Origin: Candidatus Doudnabacteria bacterium
Lineage (GTDB): Bacteria > Patescibacteriota > Doudnabacteria > UBA920 > 2-01-FULL-46-14
Reading direction: 5' to 3'
DNA: 38,607 nucleotides
Assembly (NCBI GenBank): GCA_023246055.1
Contig: JAHFJD010000005.1
Coordinates: forward strand, 1 to 38,607
The notes beneath the pieces are model-generated. The model was not told the origin of the DNA. It made no database searches and saw only the letters and a list, made by a program, of their open reading frames with translations. Both the position numbers and the translations under genes were made by a program. Numbering within the stretch: the stretch's first letter is position 1; every line of letters begins with the position of its first letter. Below, piece by piece: positions 1 through 5,894 of the stretch.

Positions 1-114
1 TTAGGCACCAAGGGTGCAAGAGGCCTCTGGCCCGAGGTCAAACGCTCGCCACGGGGGCAAACACGGGGCAACCCTTCGGCAAATCCTTCGACCCCGAGCT
101 CAGGACCGAGGGGC

Positions 115-240
115 TCAGGGCAAGACGGGTTGATCCTCTCGGCACTCGGCAAGCAATTGGTTCATTTGGGCTAAGATGACGGTGGGATATTTGTATTCTT
201 CCGCCCAATCAAACTTTCGAAAGTCATCAAGCAGGGCGAG
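115..240 (-). pseudogene. 3' end of an unidentified coding sequence (fragment)
   Basis: Read leftward, this stretch is an open frame of 41 codons ending in TGA at 115-117. The residues look protein-like (LALLDDFRKFDWAEEYKYP, then VILAQMNQLLAECREDQPVLP). Its upstream part runs into a strong hairpin and then the terminal inverted repeat of the 5-kb element, so no start exists nearby. I infer a gene tail cut off when the element arrived, but I recognise no family. Positions 1-114, downstream of the stop, hold nothing I can identify. Confidence 0.3.
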
Positions 241-285
241 CCAAAGAAAAAAAGATGAGTCTTGTGTTCATCTTTTTTTCTTTGG
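241..285. terminator. Bidirectional terminator-like hairpin
   Basis: CCAAAGAAAAAAAGATGA at 241-258 pairs perfectly with TCATCTTTTTTTCTTTGG at 268-285 across a 9-nt loop. The 18-bp stem has A- and T-runs on its two arms. It abuts the left end of the terminal inverted repeat and may insulate the element. Confidence 0.6.
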
Positions 286-410
286 CTCCCGAATTAAAGC
301 CCCCGCAAACTTTTGAAATTATCCTGCCAAATCTGATACACAAATCCAAGAAGCGAAATCTGAAATGACGCGCCCCGCCACTATTTTTCTGGGGATATGG
401 AGGCGGGGCG
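284..410 (+). repeat. Left terminal inverted repeat (127 bp)
   Basis: It begins GGCTCCCGAATTAAAGCC and ends GGAGGCGGGGCG, and matches the reverse complement of 5164-5290 over its full length apart from a few substitutions near its outer end and one near the inner end. It includes the 3' end of whatever flanked the insertion. No coding frame was found in it. Confidence 0.8.
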
Positions 411-413
411 GCA

Positions 414-452
414 GGCTTCGGCTTTTTGTTTTGGCGAAATTCGAGCGGGCTA
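414..452 (+). repeat. Left arm of cassette-1 inverted repeat (39 bp)
   Basis: The arm runs GGCTTCGGC ... GAGCGGGCTA and is the exact reverse complement of 2613-2651. It begins with GGCTTCGGC and ends with GGCTA, features shared with the otherwise different arms that bound cassette 2. Confidence 0.8.
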
Positions 453-530
453 AATAAGAAAATACCATAGTGTATTTTAGTATAACATTGTCCAGTAATA
501 CATCAAAATGCTAGAATGTGGATAATTATG
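453..530 (+). promoter_or_regulatory. Cassette-1 promoter/operator block
   Basis: Positions 453-492 are identical to 2721-2760 upstream of the second XRE operon. The block contains TACCATAGTGTA, whose ends form an inverted TAC/GTA pair, a candidate XRE operator. It runs into a promoter with -35 TTGTCC at 488-493 and -10 TAGAAT at 512-517, spacing 18. Predicted initiation near 524 leaves almost no leader before the ATG at 528. Confidence 0.6.
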
Positions 531-854
531 ATTACGAAGTTCAAATCTGACAAATACCGAAAAGCCCGAGGTGGTCACTCTCGTTTTTTAAATGTTCTTT
601 GTGAACATTGTGGCGCAAAAATCCTTGTTTACCAGAAAGACGGCCCCGGCCCATTAAAGCGTCTTTACTTGGATAGAATTTTTGCGCCAGAAAATTTTGC
701 AAATTTTCAAAAACTCTCAATAGGCAAAGTGCCGAATTTAGTTTGCTCGAAATGTAAAACTATTTTGGCTATTCCGTATATTTACCAAAAAGAACAAAGG
801 AAAGCGTTCCGTCTTTTTGTTGGCGCGGTCACTAAAAAGATTACAAAAATATGA
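528..854 (+). CDS. Small zinc-ribbon protein, first gene of cassette 1
   Basis: A 108-residue protein with two CxxC knuckles, CEHCGAK near residue 25 and CSKCKT near residue 73, as in a zinc ribbon. I do not recognise a named family. A longer reading starts at 516, but that ATG lies within the -10 box, so the ATG at 528 is the better start and the message would be nearly leaderless. The stop overlaps the start of the XRE gene (ATGA), implying translational coupling. It could be a nucleic-acid-binding partner of the cassette or an effector. Codon use is AT-rich, like the rest of the element. Confidence 0.65.
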   Translation: MITKFKSDKYRKARGGHSRFLNVLCEHCGAKILVYQKDGPGPLKRLYLDRIFAPENFANFQKLSIGKVPNLVCSKCKTILAIPYIYQKEQRKAFRLFVGAVTKKITKI

Positions 855-1054
855 ATCCAGCTTCAGAAAAATTAGGACAAAACATGAAGCGCATCCGAGC
901 GAAAAAGAAAATGTCGCAAGGTGATATTGCTCGCGCTTTAGAAGTAGATAGGGGTTATATTAGCAATATTGAGAATGGCAAGAAAAATCCTACCCTTGCG
1001 ACAATTCAAAAGTTAGCTGATGCGCTTAAAGTGTCTCCCAAAGATTTGTTATGA
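851..1054 (+). CDS. XRE-family HTH transcriptional regulator (copy 1)
   Basis: A 67-residue single-domain regulator. The helix-turn-helix runs through SQGDIARALEVDRGYISNIE and on to NGKKNPTLATI, the typical HTH_3 pattern (Q-x3-A-x6-Y-I-S-x-I-E). It is nearly identical to the regulator at 2800-3006. Both genes follow the same 40-bp upstream block, so the two proteins probably bind the same operator and cross-regulate both cassettes (inference). The start overlaps the previous stop and its own stop overlaps the methyltransferase start. Confidence 0.85.
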   Translation: MNPASEKLGQNMKRIRAKKKMSQGDIARALEVDRGYISNIENGKKNPTLATIQKLADALKVSPKDLL

Positions 1055-1677
1055 AATCTCAAAAAATATATTCCACAATAGGTCAGGTAACTTCCATTTA
1101 TGACTTTTTATCATCCGTCTCTGGTTATAAAAAATCGGTGGAATATTTCGTTTCTCAATTACCATTCCCAGAAGGTAGTTCTATAAAGGTTTTGGACGCA
1201 GGTTGTGGTACTGGATTGTATTCGTTTGTAGTATTAAAAAAATATCCAAATGCAAAAATTACTGCTTTTGATTTGAATGAAAAGTTAGTAAATTATGTTA
1301 GAGAAAAATCAATAAAAAATAAATTGAATGATAAAATTCGCACATTCACAGCAGATACCACAGGAGCACTTTCAGAAATTGAAAACGAAAAATTTGATTT
1401 AATAATAACTGCTGGAGTATTGGTTTATGTGCCACATGAAGAAACGGTTAAAAATCTTTCTCGTTTTCTAATTTCTGGCGGTTATTTTTTTAACATACCG
1501 AATCGAGACAGCACTTGGGGCAGATTTGTGTGTAAATTATACGATTGTAAACCATATCCAAAAACTGAAAATATTTCAGTTTTTGAGAAGAATGGGTTTA
1601 GTTTAGTAAAGAATATACAAGTGCCTAAAACTCCAGCAGCTTCGTTTAAGGATGCTCACATATTCAGAAAAGATTAA
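1051..1677 (+). CDS. Class I SAM-dependent methyltransferase
   Basis: A 208-residue protein with the Rossmann motif I VLDAGCGTGLYSFVV at about residues 47-61, an acidic residue at the end of strand 2 (ITAFDLN) and motif LIITAGVLVYVPHEE in the position usual for motif IV and following residues. The family binds S-adenosylmethionine and methylates small molecules, proteins or nucleic acids; the substrate cannot be told here. There is no DNA-methylase NPPY or DPPY motif, which argues against an adenine or N4-cytosine DNA methylase. It is translationally coupled to the XRE gene by an ATGA overlap. Confidence 0.75.
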   Translation: MKSQKIYSTIGQVTSIYDFLSSVSGYKKSVEYFVSQLPFPEGSSIKVLDAGCGTGLYSFVVLKKYPNAKITAFDLNEKLVNYVREKSIKNKLNDKIRTFTADTTGALSEIENEKFDLIITAGVLVYVPHEETVKNLSRFLISGGYFFNIPNRDSTWGRFVCKLYDCKPYPKTENISVFEKNGFSLVKNIQVPKTPAASFKDAHIFRKD

Positions 1678-1681
1678 AAAT

Positions 1682-2050
1682 ATGATTGGATTTATTCTCA
1701 ACATTCCTTATATGTTGATTGGACTAATAGTCGGGATATTTTCAATTCCATCTTCTGTTGAATTTAGAAAAAATCCCTACGCTATTGTTGTCAAAATAAA
1801 AAAATTTTGGTGGGTATTTGGATATATGAAAAATGCAAGAGCTATGGCCATAGGTCATGTTGTTCTCCTAAGCCCAAAAATTGAAGATCGGGATTTAGAG
1901 CACGAACTTGTCCACGTCCAACAGCATCAACGAATGCCCATAATTCAACCGATTCTTTACTACATTGAGTTATTTAGAAAAGGCTATCGTGATAATAAAT
2001 ACGAAGATGAGGCATACCGCGTTGCAGGTAATATTTACAGGGAAAAATAA
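1682..2050 (+). CDS. Small membrane protein with HExxH motif (putative zinc peptidase-like)
   Basis: A 122-residue protein with an N-terminal hydrophobic segment (MIGFILNIPYMLIGLIVGIF) and a central HELVHVQQH, matching the HExxH zinc-binding signature. A conserved acidic patch near the C-terminus (KYEDEAYRVAGN) could supply a third ligand. It is far shorter than most metallopeptidases, so activity is uncertain. I chose the ATG at 1682, five bases after the methyltransferase stop; an in-frame ATG at 1652 would overlap that gene. No Shine-Dalgarno sequence is visible, as throughout this element. Confidence 0.55.
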   Translation: MIGFILNIPYMLIGLIVGIFSIPSSVEFRKNPYAIVVKIKKFWWVFGYMKNARAMAIGHVVLLSPKIEDRDLEHELVHVQQHQRMPIIQPILYYIELFRKGYRDNKYEDEAYRVAGNIYREK

Positions 2051-2053
2051 TTT

Positions 2054-2611
2054 ATGACAAATAGCGATTTAGTAACAATTCTAAGTTTATTAATTGGAGT
2101 GTTGGGTCTAGTAGCGACTTTAGTCGGAACTTATTTGACTTACATTTCATTTGTAAATCCGATTAAACGATTCAATAAATATCTTAAGAATCCCGAAGAT
2201 TGGGAAAAGTTTATTGGAATTGAATCACACCTGTATTTTTATCGCCACAAGAAATATCCAAGTTTTCAAATTGTGATTGATTGGGATAGGTCTATTGTTG
2301 AAAATTTTCGCGAGGAGTGGATAAATGACTCTCTCTATCCTGACAAAACTAACAGTACTTCTTACTATGTACGGCTTGAGGCGAATGGAATGTTATTGGA
2401 CAAAGAAGTATTTGTTTCGCTAGATGGACATCGCTGGTTTGTGCCTGTACCGAAAATAGAAATGTCAAAAGTAAAAAGTGGTGAGAGAAATTTTTATTAT
2501 GATGCTCGACAAATTCAATTAGCAAAAATAGTTGGAAAGTACCACTTTGACGATAAAGATATTTACGGTTTTGCTAAAATACAAAGTAAACCGATTGAAA
2601 TCAGAGAATAA
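2054..2611 (+). CDS. Membrane-anchored protein of unknown function
   Basis: A 185-residue protein with one N-terminal transmembrane helix (about residues 8-30, LLIGVLGLVATLVGTYLTYI) and a soluble remainder with no motif I recognise. It is the last gene of cassette 1, three bases after the preceding stop, and its own stop sits directly before the right arm of the cassette inverted repeat. The topology resembles small membrane effectors or sensors found in defence operons, but that is only an analogy. Confidence 0.6.
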   Translation: MTNSDLVTILSLLIGVLGLVATLVGTYLTYISFVNPIKRFNKYLKNPEDWEKFIGIESHLYFYRHKKYPSFQIVIDWDRSIVENFREEWINDSLYPDKTNSTSYYVRLEANGMLLDKEVFVSLDGHRWFVPVPKIEMSKVKSGERNFYYDARQIQLAKIVGKYHFDDKDIYGFAKIQSKPIEIRE

Positions 2612-2612
2612 C

Positions 2613-2651
2613 TAGCCCGCTCGAATTTCGCCAAAACAAAAAGCCGAAGCC
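2613..2651 (-). repeat. Right arm of cassette-1 inverted repeat
   Basis: The exact reverse complement of 414-452. It begins two bases after the last gene of cassette 1 and runs into the GC-rich hairpin at 2643-2695. Confidence 0.8.
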
Positions 2652-2695
2652 CGCGCGGATTCCTCCCCAGACCCCTCCTCCGCGCGGGCTTCGGC
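2643..2695. terminator. Inter-cassette hairpin
   Basis: GCCGAAGCCCGCGCGGA (2643-2659) pairs perfectly with TCCGCGCGGGCTTCGGC (2679-2695) over a 19-nt loop. This 17-bp GC-rich stem is the junction between the right arm of cassette 1 and the left arm of cassette 2. It should stop transcription and could equally be a recombination structure. A less perfect relative lies at the far right end (5114-5155). Confidence 0.65.
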
Positions 2696-2720
2696 TTTCT
2701 GCTTTTCGGAATGGCGGCTA
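2687..2720 (+). repeat. Left arm of cassette-2 inverted repeat (34 bp)
   Basis: The arm runs GGCTTCGGCTTTCTG ... ATGGCGGCTA and is the exact reverse complement of 5084-5117. It shares the outer GGCTTCGGC and inner GGCTA with the cassette-1 arm but differs in the middle. Confidence 0.8.
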
Positions 2721-2799
2721 AATAAGAAAATACCATAGTGTATTTTAGTATAACATTGTCTTAAAGTATAGCAAAGTGTAAAATGTGAATAACTTAAAT
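2721..2799 (+). promoter_or_regulatory. Cassette-2 promoter/operator block
   Basis: The first 40 bases are identical to 453-492. -35 TTGTCT at 2756-2761 and -10 TAAAAT at 2779-2784 are separated by 17 bp. Initiation near 2791 would leave a leader of about nine bases before the ATG at 2800, with no Shine-Dalgarno site. Confidence 0.6.
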
Positions 2800-3006
2800 A
2801 TGGATAAAATTTCCGCACAACTTGGAAAAAATATGAAGCGCATCAGAGCAAAAAAGGAAATGTCGCAAGGTGATATTGCTCGCGCTTTAGATGTTGATAG
2901 GGGGTATATCAGCAATATTGAGAACGGGAAGAAAAATCCTACCCTTGCGACAGTTGCCAAAATAGCTAATGCGCTTGGCGTTTCGCCCGATGAGCTTTTG
3001 AAATAA
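2800..3006 (+). CDS. XRE-family HTH transcriptional regulator (copy 2)
   Basis: A 68-residue HTH protein from the ATG at 2800 (MDKISAQLGKN). A GTG at 2785 would extend it, but it overlaps the -10 box. The recognition region SQGDIARALDVDRGYISNIE is the same as in copy 1 apart from one conservative change, while the last helix differs more (ATVAKIANALGVSPDELLK). This suggests an unchanged operator and diverging partner contacts. It is the first gene of the reverse-transcriptase cassette and stops three bases before the RT start. Confidence 0.85.
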   Translation: MDKISAQLGKNMKRIRAKKEMSQGDIARALDVDRGYISNIENGKKNPTLATVAKIANALGVSPDELLK

Positions 3007-3009
3007 ATT

Positions 3010-4401
3010 ATGGACGATTTTAAAAAATTTAAGCAATATTTTAATAATGATTTTTGGCGGGCTTTTCAGGACAAGCAGTCATTTTTTAATATACCGAAAA
3101 CTAAAGCCGAGAAAGAAATTTTTGTAGAAAAATTATATAGAGAAATTGAGGAGCGGAGATATTATCCGTCTGTTCCTAGTTGCTATATTGACCGAGATAA
3201 AGGCAATGGCGTGACCAGAATTGTGCCAGTTTTTACGCTGAAAGATTATTGCGTTTATTATTACTGCATCAAAAAAATTGAGGACAAAATCGCTTATAAC
3301 CGCGTAGAAAATACTTTCGGTGGATGGACTTTGGGCGGTTTAATGAGAAAAGGCGAAGATGATGAGATGGAAAAAAGGCGGAAAAATTTTAACCGCTACG
3401 AAGATTTTGTCGCCGAACTTCACGGAATATCGGTTAGTGAGTATTCTTTCAATCCCGCGGCTTGGGCTAGGGCGTATGGAGATTTGAACGCGAAATTATA
3501 CGCTTCCGCCAAGTCGAGAAGTTTTAAATATGTTGCTGAGTTGGACATCGCCAATTATTATGACTCAATTCGCTTGGATATTTTGGAAATGCGTATCAGG
3601 GAGATCGTCAACGAAGAACACGCAGATATCGTCAGTTTGTTATTCCATTTTTTGAATTATTGGAACAGAAACACAAACCTATACAACAAGCAAACGGTCG
3701 GTATACCGCAAGACGCAATGGGCGACTGTTCGCGCATTCTTGCTAATTTTTATTTACAACCATACGACAAAATCGTTTTTGAATTATGCAAGCAAAACAA
3801 ATGCAAATACTTGAGATATGCCGACGACCAATTTCTTTTTGCAGAAGATAGAAACAAACTTCACATCTTGATATTTAAGGTATCTAAAAAGCTTAATTCA
3901 CTCGGCTTATCAGTCAATCAGAAAAAGGTTAAGGTGAGGACGACAGAAGATTTAATCAATAATCGGTCTTATAAGATTTTTGATTTGTTGAAAGAAGATA
4001 AAGACAGAAAAGATAAAAAGAAAGTTGAGCAATTTGTTGATTATTATCTTGATTTGCTGGATAAATCCGGGTTGGTAAATATAAAAGATAACGGAACACC
4101 ATTGTTAAATAAGGCCTTATTTTGCCCAGCTTTGAAAAGTATAGATTTTTCTAAAAAAACAAAATTAATGAGTTGTTATTTAGATGATGACTATCTAAAA
4201 AACGCGAGGGCAATTCATTTAGAAAAAATTTACAAATTGCTCGGCAAAAACGACAAGCAAGAATTTATCAAAAAATTAAACTCTCTTTCTCGAAAATTAA
4301 TCCACAACGCATTTCACTATGAACTTTTGAATTTCCACGAGAGAAATAAAATTGACAACCACCTTGTTTTAAAAAGGATAAAGAAACTGAGTAAGATATA
4401 A
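3010..4401 (+). CDS. Reverse transcriptase, retron/Abi/unknown-group-like
   Basis: A 463-residue protein. RT motifs appear in order: AELDIANYYDSI near residue 178 (motif 3 with catalytic Asp), VGIPQDAMGDCSRILANFYL near 230 (motif 4), KYLRYADDQFLF near 271 (motif 5, the YADD catalytic pair) and LGLSVNQKKVKV near 305 (motif 6). There is no maturase or endonuclease domain, so it is not a complete group II intron protein. The roughly 130-residue C-terminal extension is lysine-rich and unrecognised. No msr/msd-like structured RNA is apparent upstream, where an XRE gene sits instead, and no DGR-type template and variable repeats are seen. The best guess is a domesticated defence-type RT working with the adjacent membrane protein. 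Confidence 0.8.
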   Translation: MDDFKKFKQYFNNDFWRAFQDKQSFFNIPKTKAEKEIFVEKLYREIEERRYYPSVPSCYIDRDKGNGVTRIVPVFTLKDYCVYYYCIKKIEDKIAYNRVENTFGGWTLGGLMRKGEDDEMEKRRKNFNRYEDFVAELHGISVSEYSFNPAAWARAYGDLNAKLYASAKSRSFKYVAELDIANYYDSIRLDILEMRIREIVNEEHADIVSLLFHFLNYWNRNTNLYNKQTVGIPQDAMGDCSRILANFYLQPYDKIVFELCKQNKCKYLRYADDQFLFAEDRNKLHILIFKVSKKLNSLGLSVNQKKVKVRTTEDLINNRSYKIFDLLKEDKDRKDKKKVEQFVDYYLDLLDKSGLVNIKDNGTPLLNKALFCPALKSIDFSKKTKLMSCYLDDDYLKNARAIHLEKIYKLLGKNDKQEFIKKLNSLSRKLIHNAFHYELLNFHERNKIDNHLVLKRIKKLSKI

Positions 4402-4405
4402 ATTT

Positions 4406-5086
4406 ATGGCAAACTTTCAACACGCATATCTCATTGGAAACATATTTTTTCTGGCCGTTTGGTTGATACTTTTCCTATACCGCCGCGATTTGAGAAGAAA
4501 AATGTTGTTTCTGTCCCTGTTAATTGCTCCGATGGGGCCATTGTCCGAATTTTTCTATTTACGCGATTATTGGCAACCACAACTTTTTAATGGTTGGCTC
4601 ATTGGCGTAGAAGATTTAATCTTTGGTTTTGTAATCGGCGGAATCGCGGCGGTAATTTATGAAGAACTTTTTGGGAAAAAATATGCGAAGAGGCACCTTC
4701 CTGCACACCCAAAGTGGATGTTTGCGGTTGCACTCTTTGGAATTACTTGGATGTTTGTGGGAAATCTCGTCTTAGGTTTTAACTCAATCTATGTGTCCAC
4801 TTTGGGGTTTTTAATAATTGGTGCCTCTTTTCTATTTTTTCGCCATGATCTCTTGAAAGATGCATTATTTAGTGGATTATTAGTTGGTGGTTTGATGTTC
4901 TTATTTTATTTCGTGTTTAGTTTAATTTTTGATGGCATCATTCAAGAGTGGTGGATGTTAAAAAATATTTCTGGCATTATAATTTATGGTGCTCCGCTTG
5001 AAGAATTGATGTGGGGTTTTGGTTGGGGTTTTGTCGCTGGACCTGCATACGAATTTATAAACGGATTGAGGTTCAGAAAATCATAG
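4406..5086 (+). CDS. Multi-pass membrane protein with lycopene-cyclase-like domain
   Basis: A 226-residue protein with about seven hydrophobic segments. The motif GAPLEELMWGFGWGFVAGPA near the C-terminus and PLSEFFYLRDYW near residue 48 resemble the paired acidic motifs of CrtYc/CrtYd-type lycopene cyclase-domain proteins. No carotenoid genes are nearby and the gene sits five bases after a reverse transcriptase, so a pigment role is doubtful. A membrane effector of the RT system is an alternative. It is the last gene of cassette 2: its stop (TAG) overlaps the first bases of the right cassette arm. Confidence 0.6.
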   Translation: MANFQHAYLIGNIFFLAVWLILFLYRRDLRRKMLFLSLLIAPMGPLSEFFYLRDYWQPQLFNGWLIGVEDLIFGFVIGGIAAVIYEELFGKKYAKRHLPAHPKWMFAVALFGITWMFVGNLVLGFNSIYVSTLGFLIIGASFLFFRHDLLKDALFSGLLVGGLMFLFYFVFSLIFDGIIQEWWMLKNISGIIIYGAPLEELMWGFGWGFVAGPAYEFINGLRFRKS

Positions 5087-5117
5087 CCGCCATTCCGAAA
5101 AGCAGAAAGCCGAAGCC
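5084..5117 (-). repeat. Right arm of cassette-2 inverted repeat
   Basis: Perfect reverse complement of 2687-2720, starting at the stop codon of the membrane-protein gene. It is followed by an imperfect copy of the inter-cassette GC hairpin (about 5114-5155). Confidence 0.8.
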
Positions 5118-5163
5118 TGCGCGGATTCCTCCCCAGATCCCTCCTCCGCGCGGGCGAGTCCAT

Positions 5164-5290
5164 CGCCCCGCCTCCATATCCCCAGAAAAATAGTGGCGGA
5201 GCGCGTCATTTCAGATTTCGCTTCTTGGATTTGTGTATCAGATTTGGCAGGATAATTTCAAAAGTTTGTGAAGGCTTTAATTCGGGAGCC
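5164..5290 (-). repeat. Right terminal inverted repeat (127 bp)
   Basis: Reverse complement of 284-410 with a few substitutions. Its outer edge GGGAGCC merges into the small hairpin CCACGCTCAGCGTGG at 5289-5303. Confidence 0.8.
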
Positions 5291-5345
5291 ACGCTCAGCG
5301 TGGTTGTATCCCCGCTTAGCAGGCAAGCCAACAGACACCTTGAGC

Positions 5346-5384
5346 AAATAGAAAAACCACCTTTATTGTGTGGTTTTTCTATTT
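5346..5384. terminator. Terminator-like hairpin
   Basis: AAATAGAAAAACCAC (5346-5360) pairs with GTGGTTTTTCTATTT (5370-5384), a perfect 15-bp stem with a T-run on either strand. It lies between the element and the ArsR-type gene and resembles in design the hairpin that abuts the left end. Confidence 0.6.
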
Positions 5385-5440
5385 GGATTAAAATTTTATA
5401 ACGTATTACGTTTATGCTCTGCGCAATCAAAAAGACGCGG

Positions 5441-5487
5441 TGTACAATTCTACCGAATTGTACAGTGGCTGTATGTTATGATATGAT
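5441..5487 (+). promoter_or_regulatory. Palindromic operator O1 and leaderless promoter of the ArsR-type gene
   Basis: TGTACAATTC N4 GAATTGTACA at 5441-5464. The -35 TTGTAC (5458-5463) is part of the right half-site and the -10 TATGAT lies at 5482-5487 with 18-bp spacing. Transcription would begin at about the ATG (5494). A repressor bound here would cover the -35 box, fitting autoregulation. Confidence 0.65.
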
Positions 5488-5493
5488 GAATTT

Positions 5494-5766
5494 ATGAAAC
5501 GCTGGACACAAATTTTTAAGGCCTTAGCGAATATTAATCGGTTAAAAATCATCAACCTGCTTGCCAATGGCATGTCCCTGACTGTCACGCAGATTACCGA
5601 TGAGCTTGATATCTCTTTTCGGGGAACCTCGCGCCATTTGCTTCTCCTTCACGGTTTAGATATTCTCTCGAGCGTGGGCAGAAACGGACATGTCTTTTAT
5701 TCATACAACCGTAGCCTGCCGGGAGACGTAAAAAAAATTGTAGAAATTTTTTTGAAAGATGTTTGA
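5494..5766 (+). CDS. ArsR-family winged-helix transcriptional regulator
   Basis: A 90-residue protein with the ArsR HTH layout: KALANINRLKIINLLANG, then VTQITDELDISFRGTSRHLLLLHGLDIL, then a wing, SVGRNGHVFYSYN. The usual metal-binding ELCVCDL motif is absent, so the signal is unknown. It lies between two copies of the same palindrome (O1 upstream, O2 downstream), which argues for self-control and control of the following gene. The ATG at 5494 sits at the expected transcription start of its promoter, so the message is probably leaderless. Confidence 0.8.
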   Translation: MKRWTQIFKALANINRLKIINLLANGMSLTVTQITDELDISFRGTSRHLLLLHGLDILSSVGRNGHVFYSYNRSLPGDVKKIVEIFLKDV

Positions 5767-5780
5767 TTGCTTCTCGGACG

Positions 5781-5810
5781 CACTGTACAATTCGGTAGAA
5801 TTGTACAGTG
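5781..5810. promoter_or_regulatory. Palindromic operator O2
   Basis: CACTGTACAATTC GGTA GAATTGTACAGTG, a perfect 13-bp inverted repeat around a 4-bp centre, between the ArsR-type gene and the TSP3 gene. The nearest strong promoter for the TSP3 gene lies about 24 bp further on. Confidence 0.65.
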
Positions 5811-5833
5811 GCTGTGTTGAGGATGGAAACACG

Positions 5834-5862
5834 TTGATTTTTTTCAAAAATTATGTTATAAT
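5834..5862 (+). promoter_or_regulatory. Promoter of the TSP3 secreted protein
   Basis: -35 TTGATT (5834-5839), 17-bp spacer, consensus -10 TATAAT (5857-5862). It lies just downstream of operator O2, so binding at O2 could hinder polymerase. Confidence 0.6.
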
Positions 5863-5894
5863 TGCTATGGTGCTAAGGATTTGCTTCGCGAATA

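Larger units (their letters stand above)
284..5290. mobile_element. 5-kb composite element with 127-bp terminal inverted repeats and two XRE cassettes
   Basis: Positions 284-410 are repeated in inverse orientation at 5164-5290, both 127 bp, with only a handful of mismatches. Inside are two transcription units, 528-2611 and 2800-5086. Each is enclosed by a private perfect inverted repeat (39 bp and 34 bp) and opened by an identical 40-bp block. The interior is clearly more AT-rich than the rest of the window. No transposase or integrase is encoded inside and I found no obvious target-site duplication. Mobility is therefore inferred from the ends and base composition; the element may be mobilised in trans. 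Confidence 0.7.

Noticed and set aside
2612-3010. Retron msr/msd RNA upstream of the reverse transcriptase
   Set aside because: The structured DNA there is explained by cassette inverted repeats and a GC hairpin, and an XRE gene separates it from the RT; I could not identify the a1/a2 pairing or a branching G.
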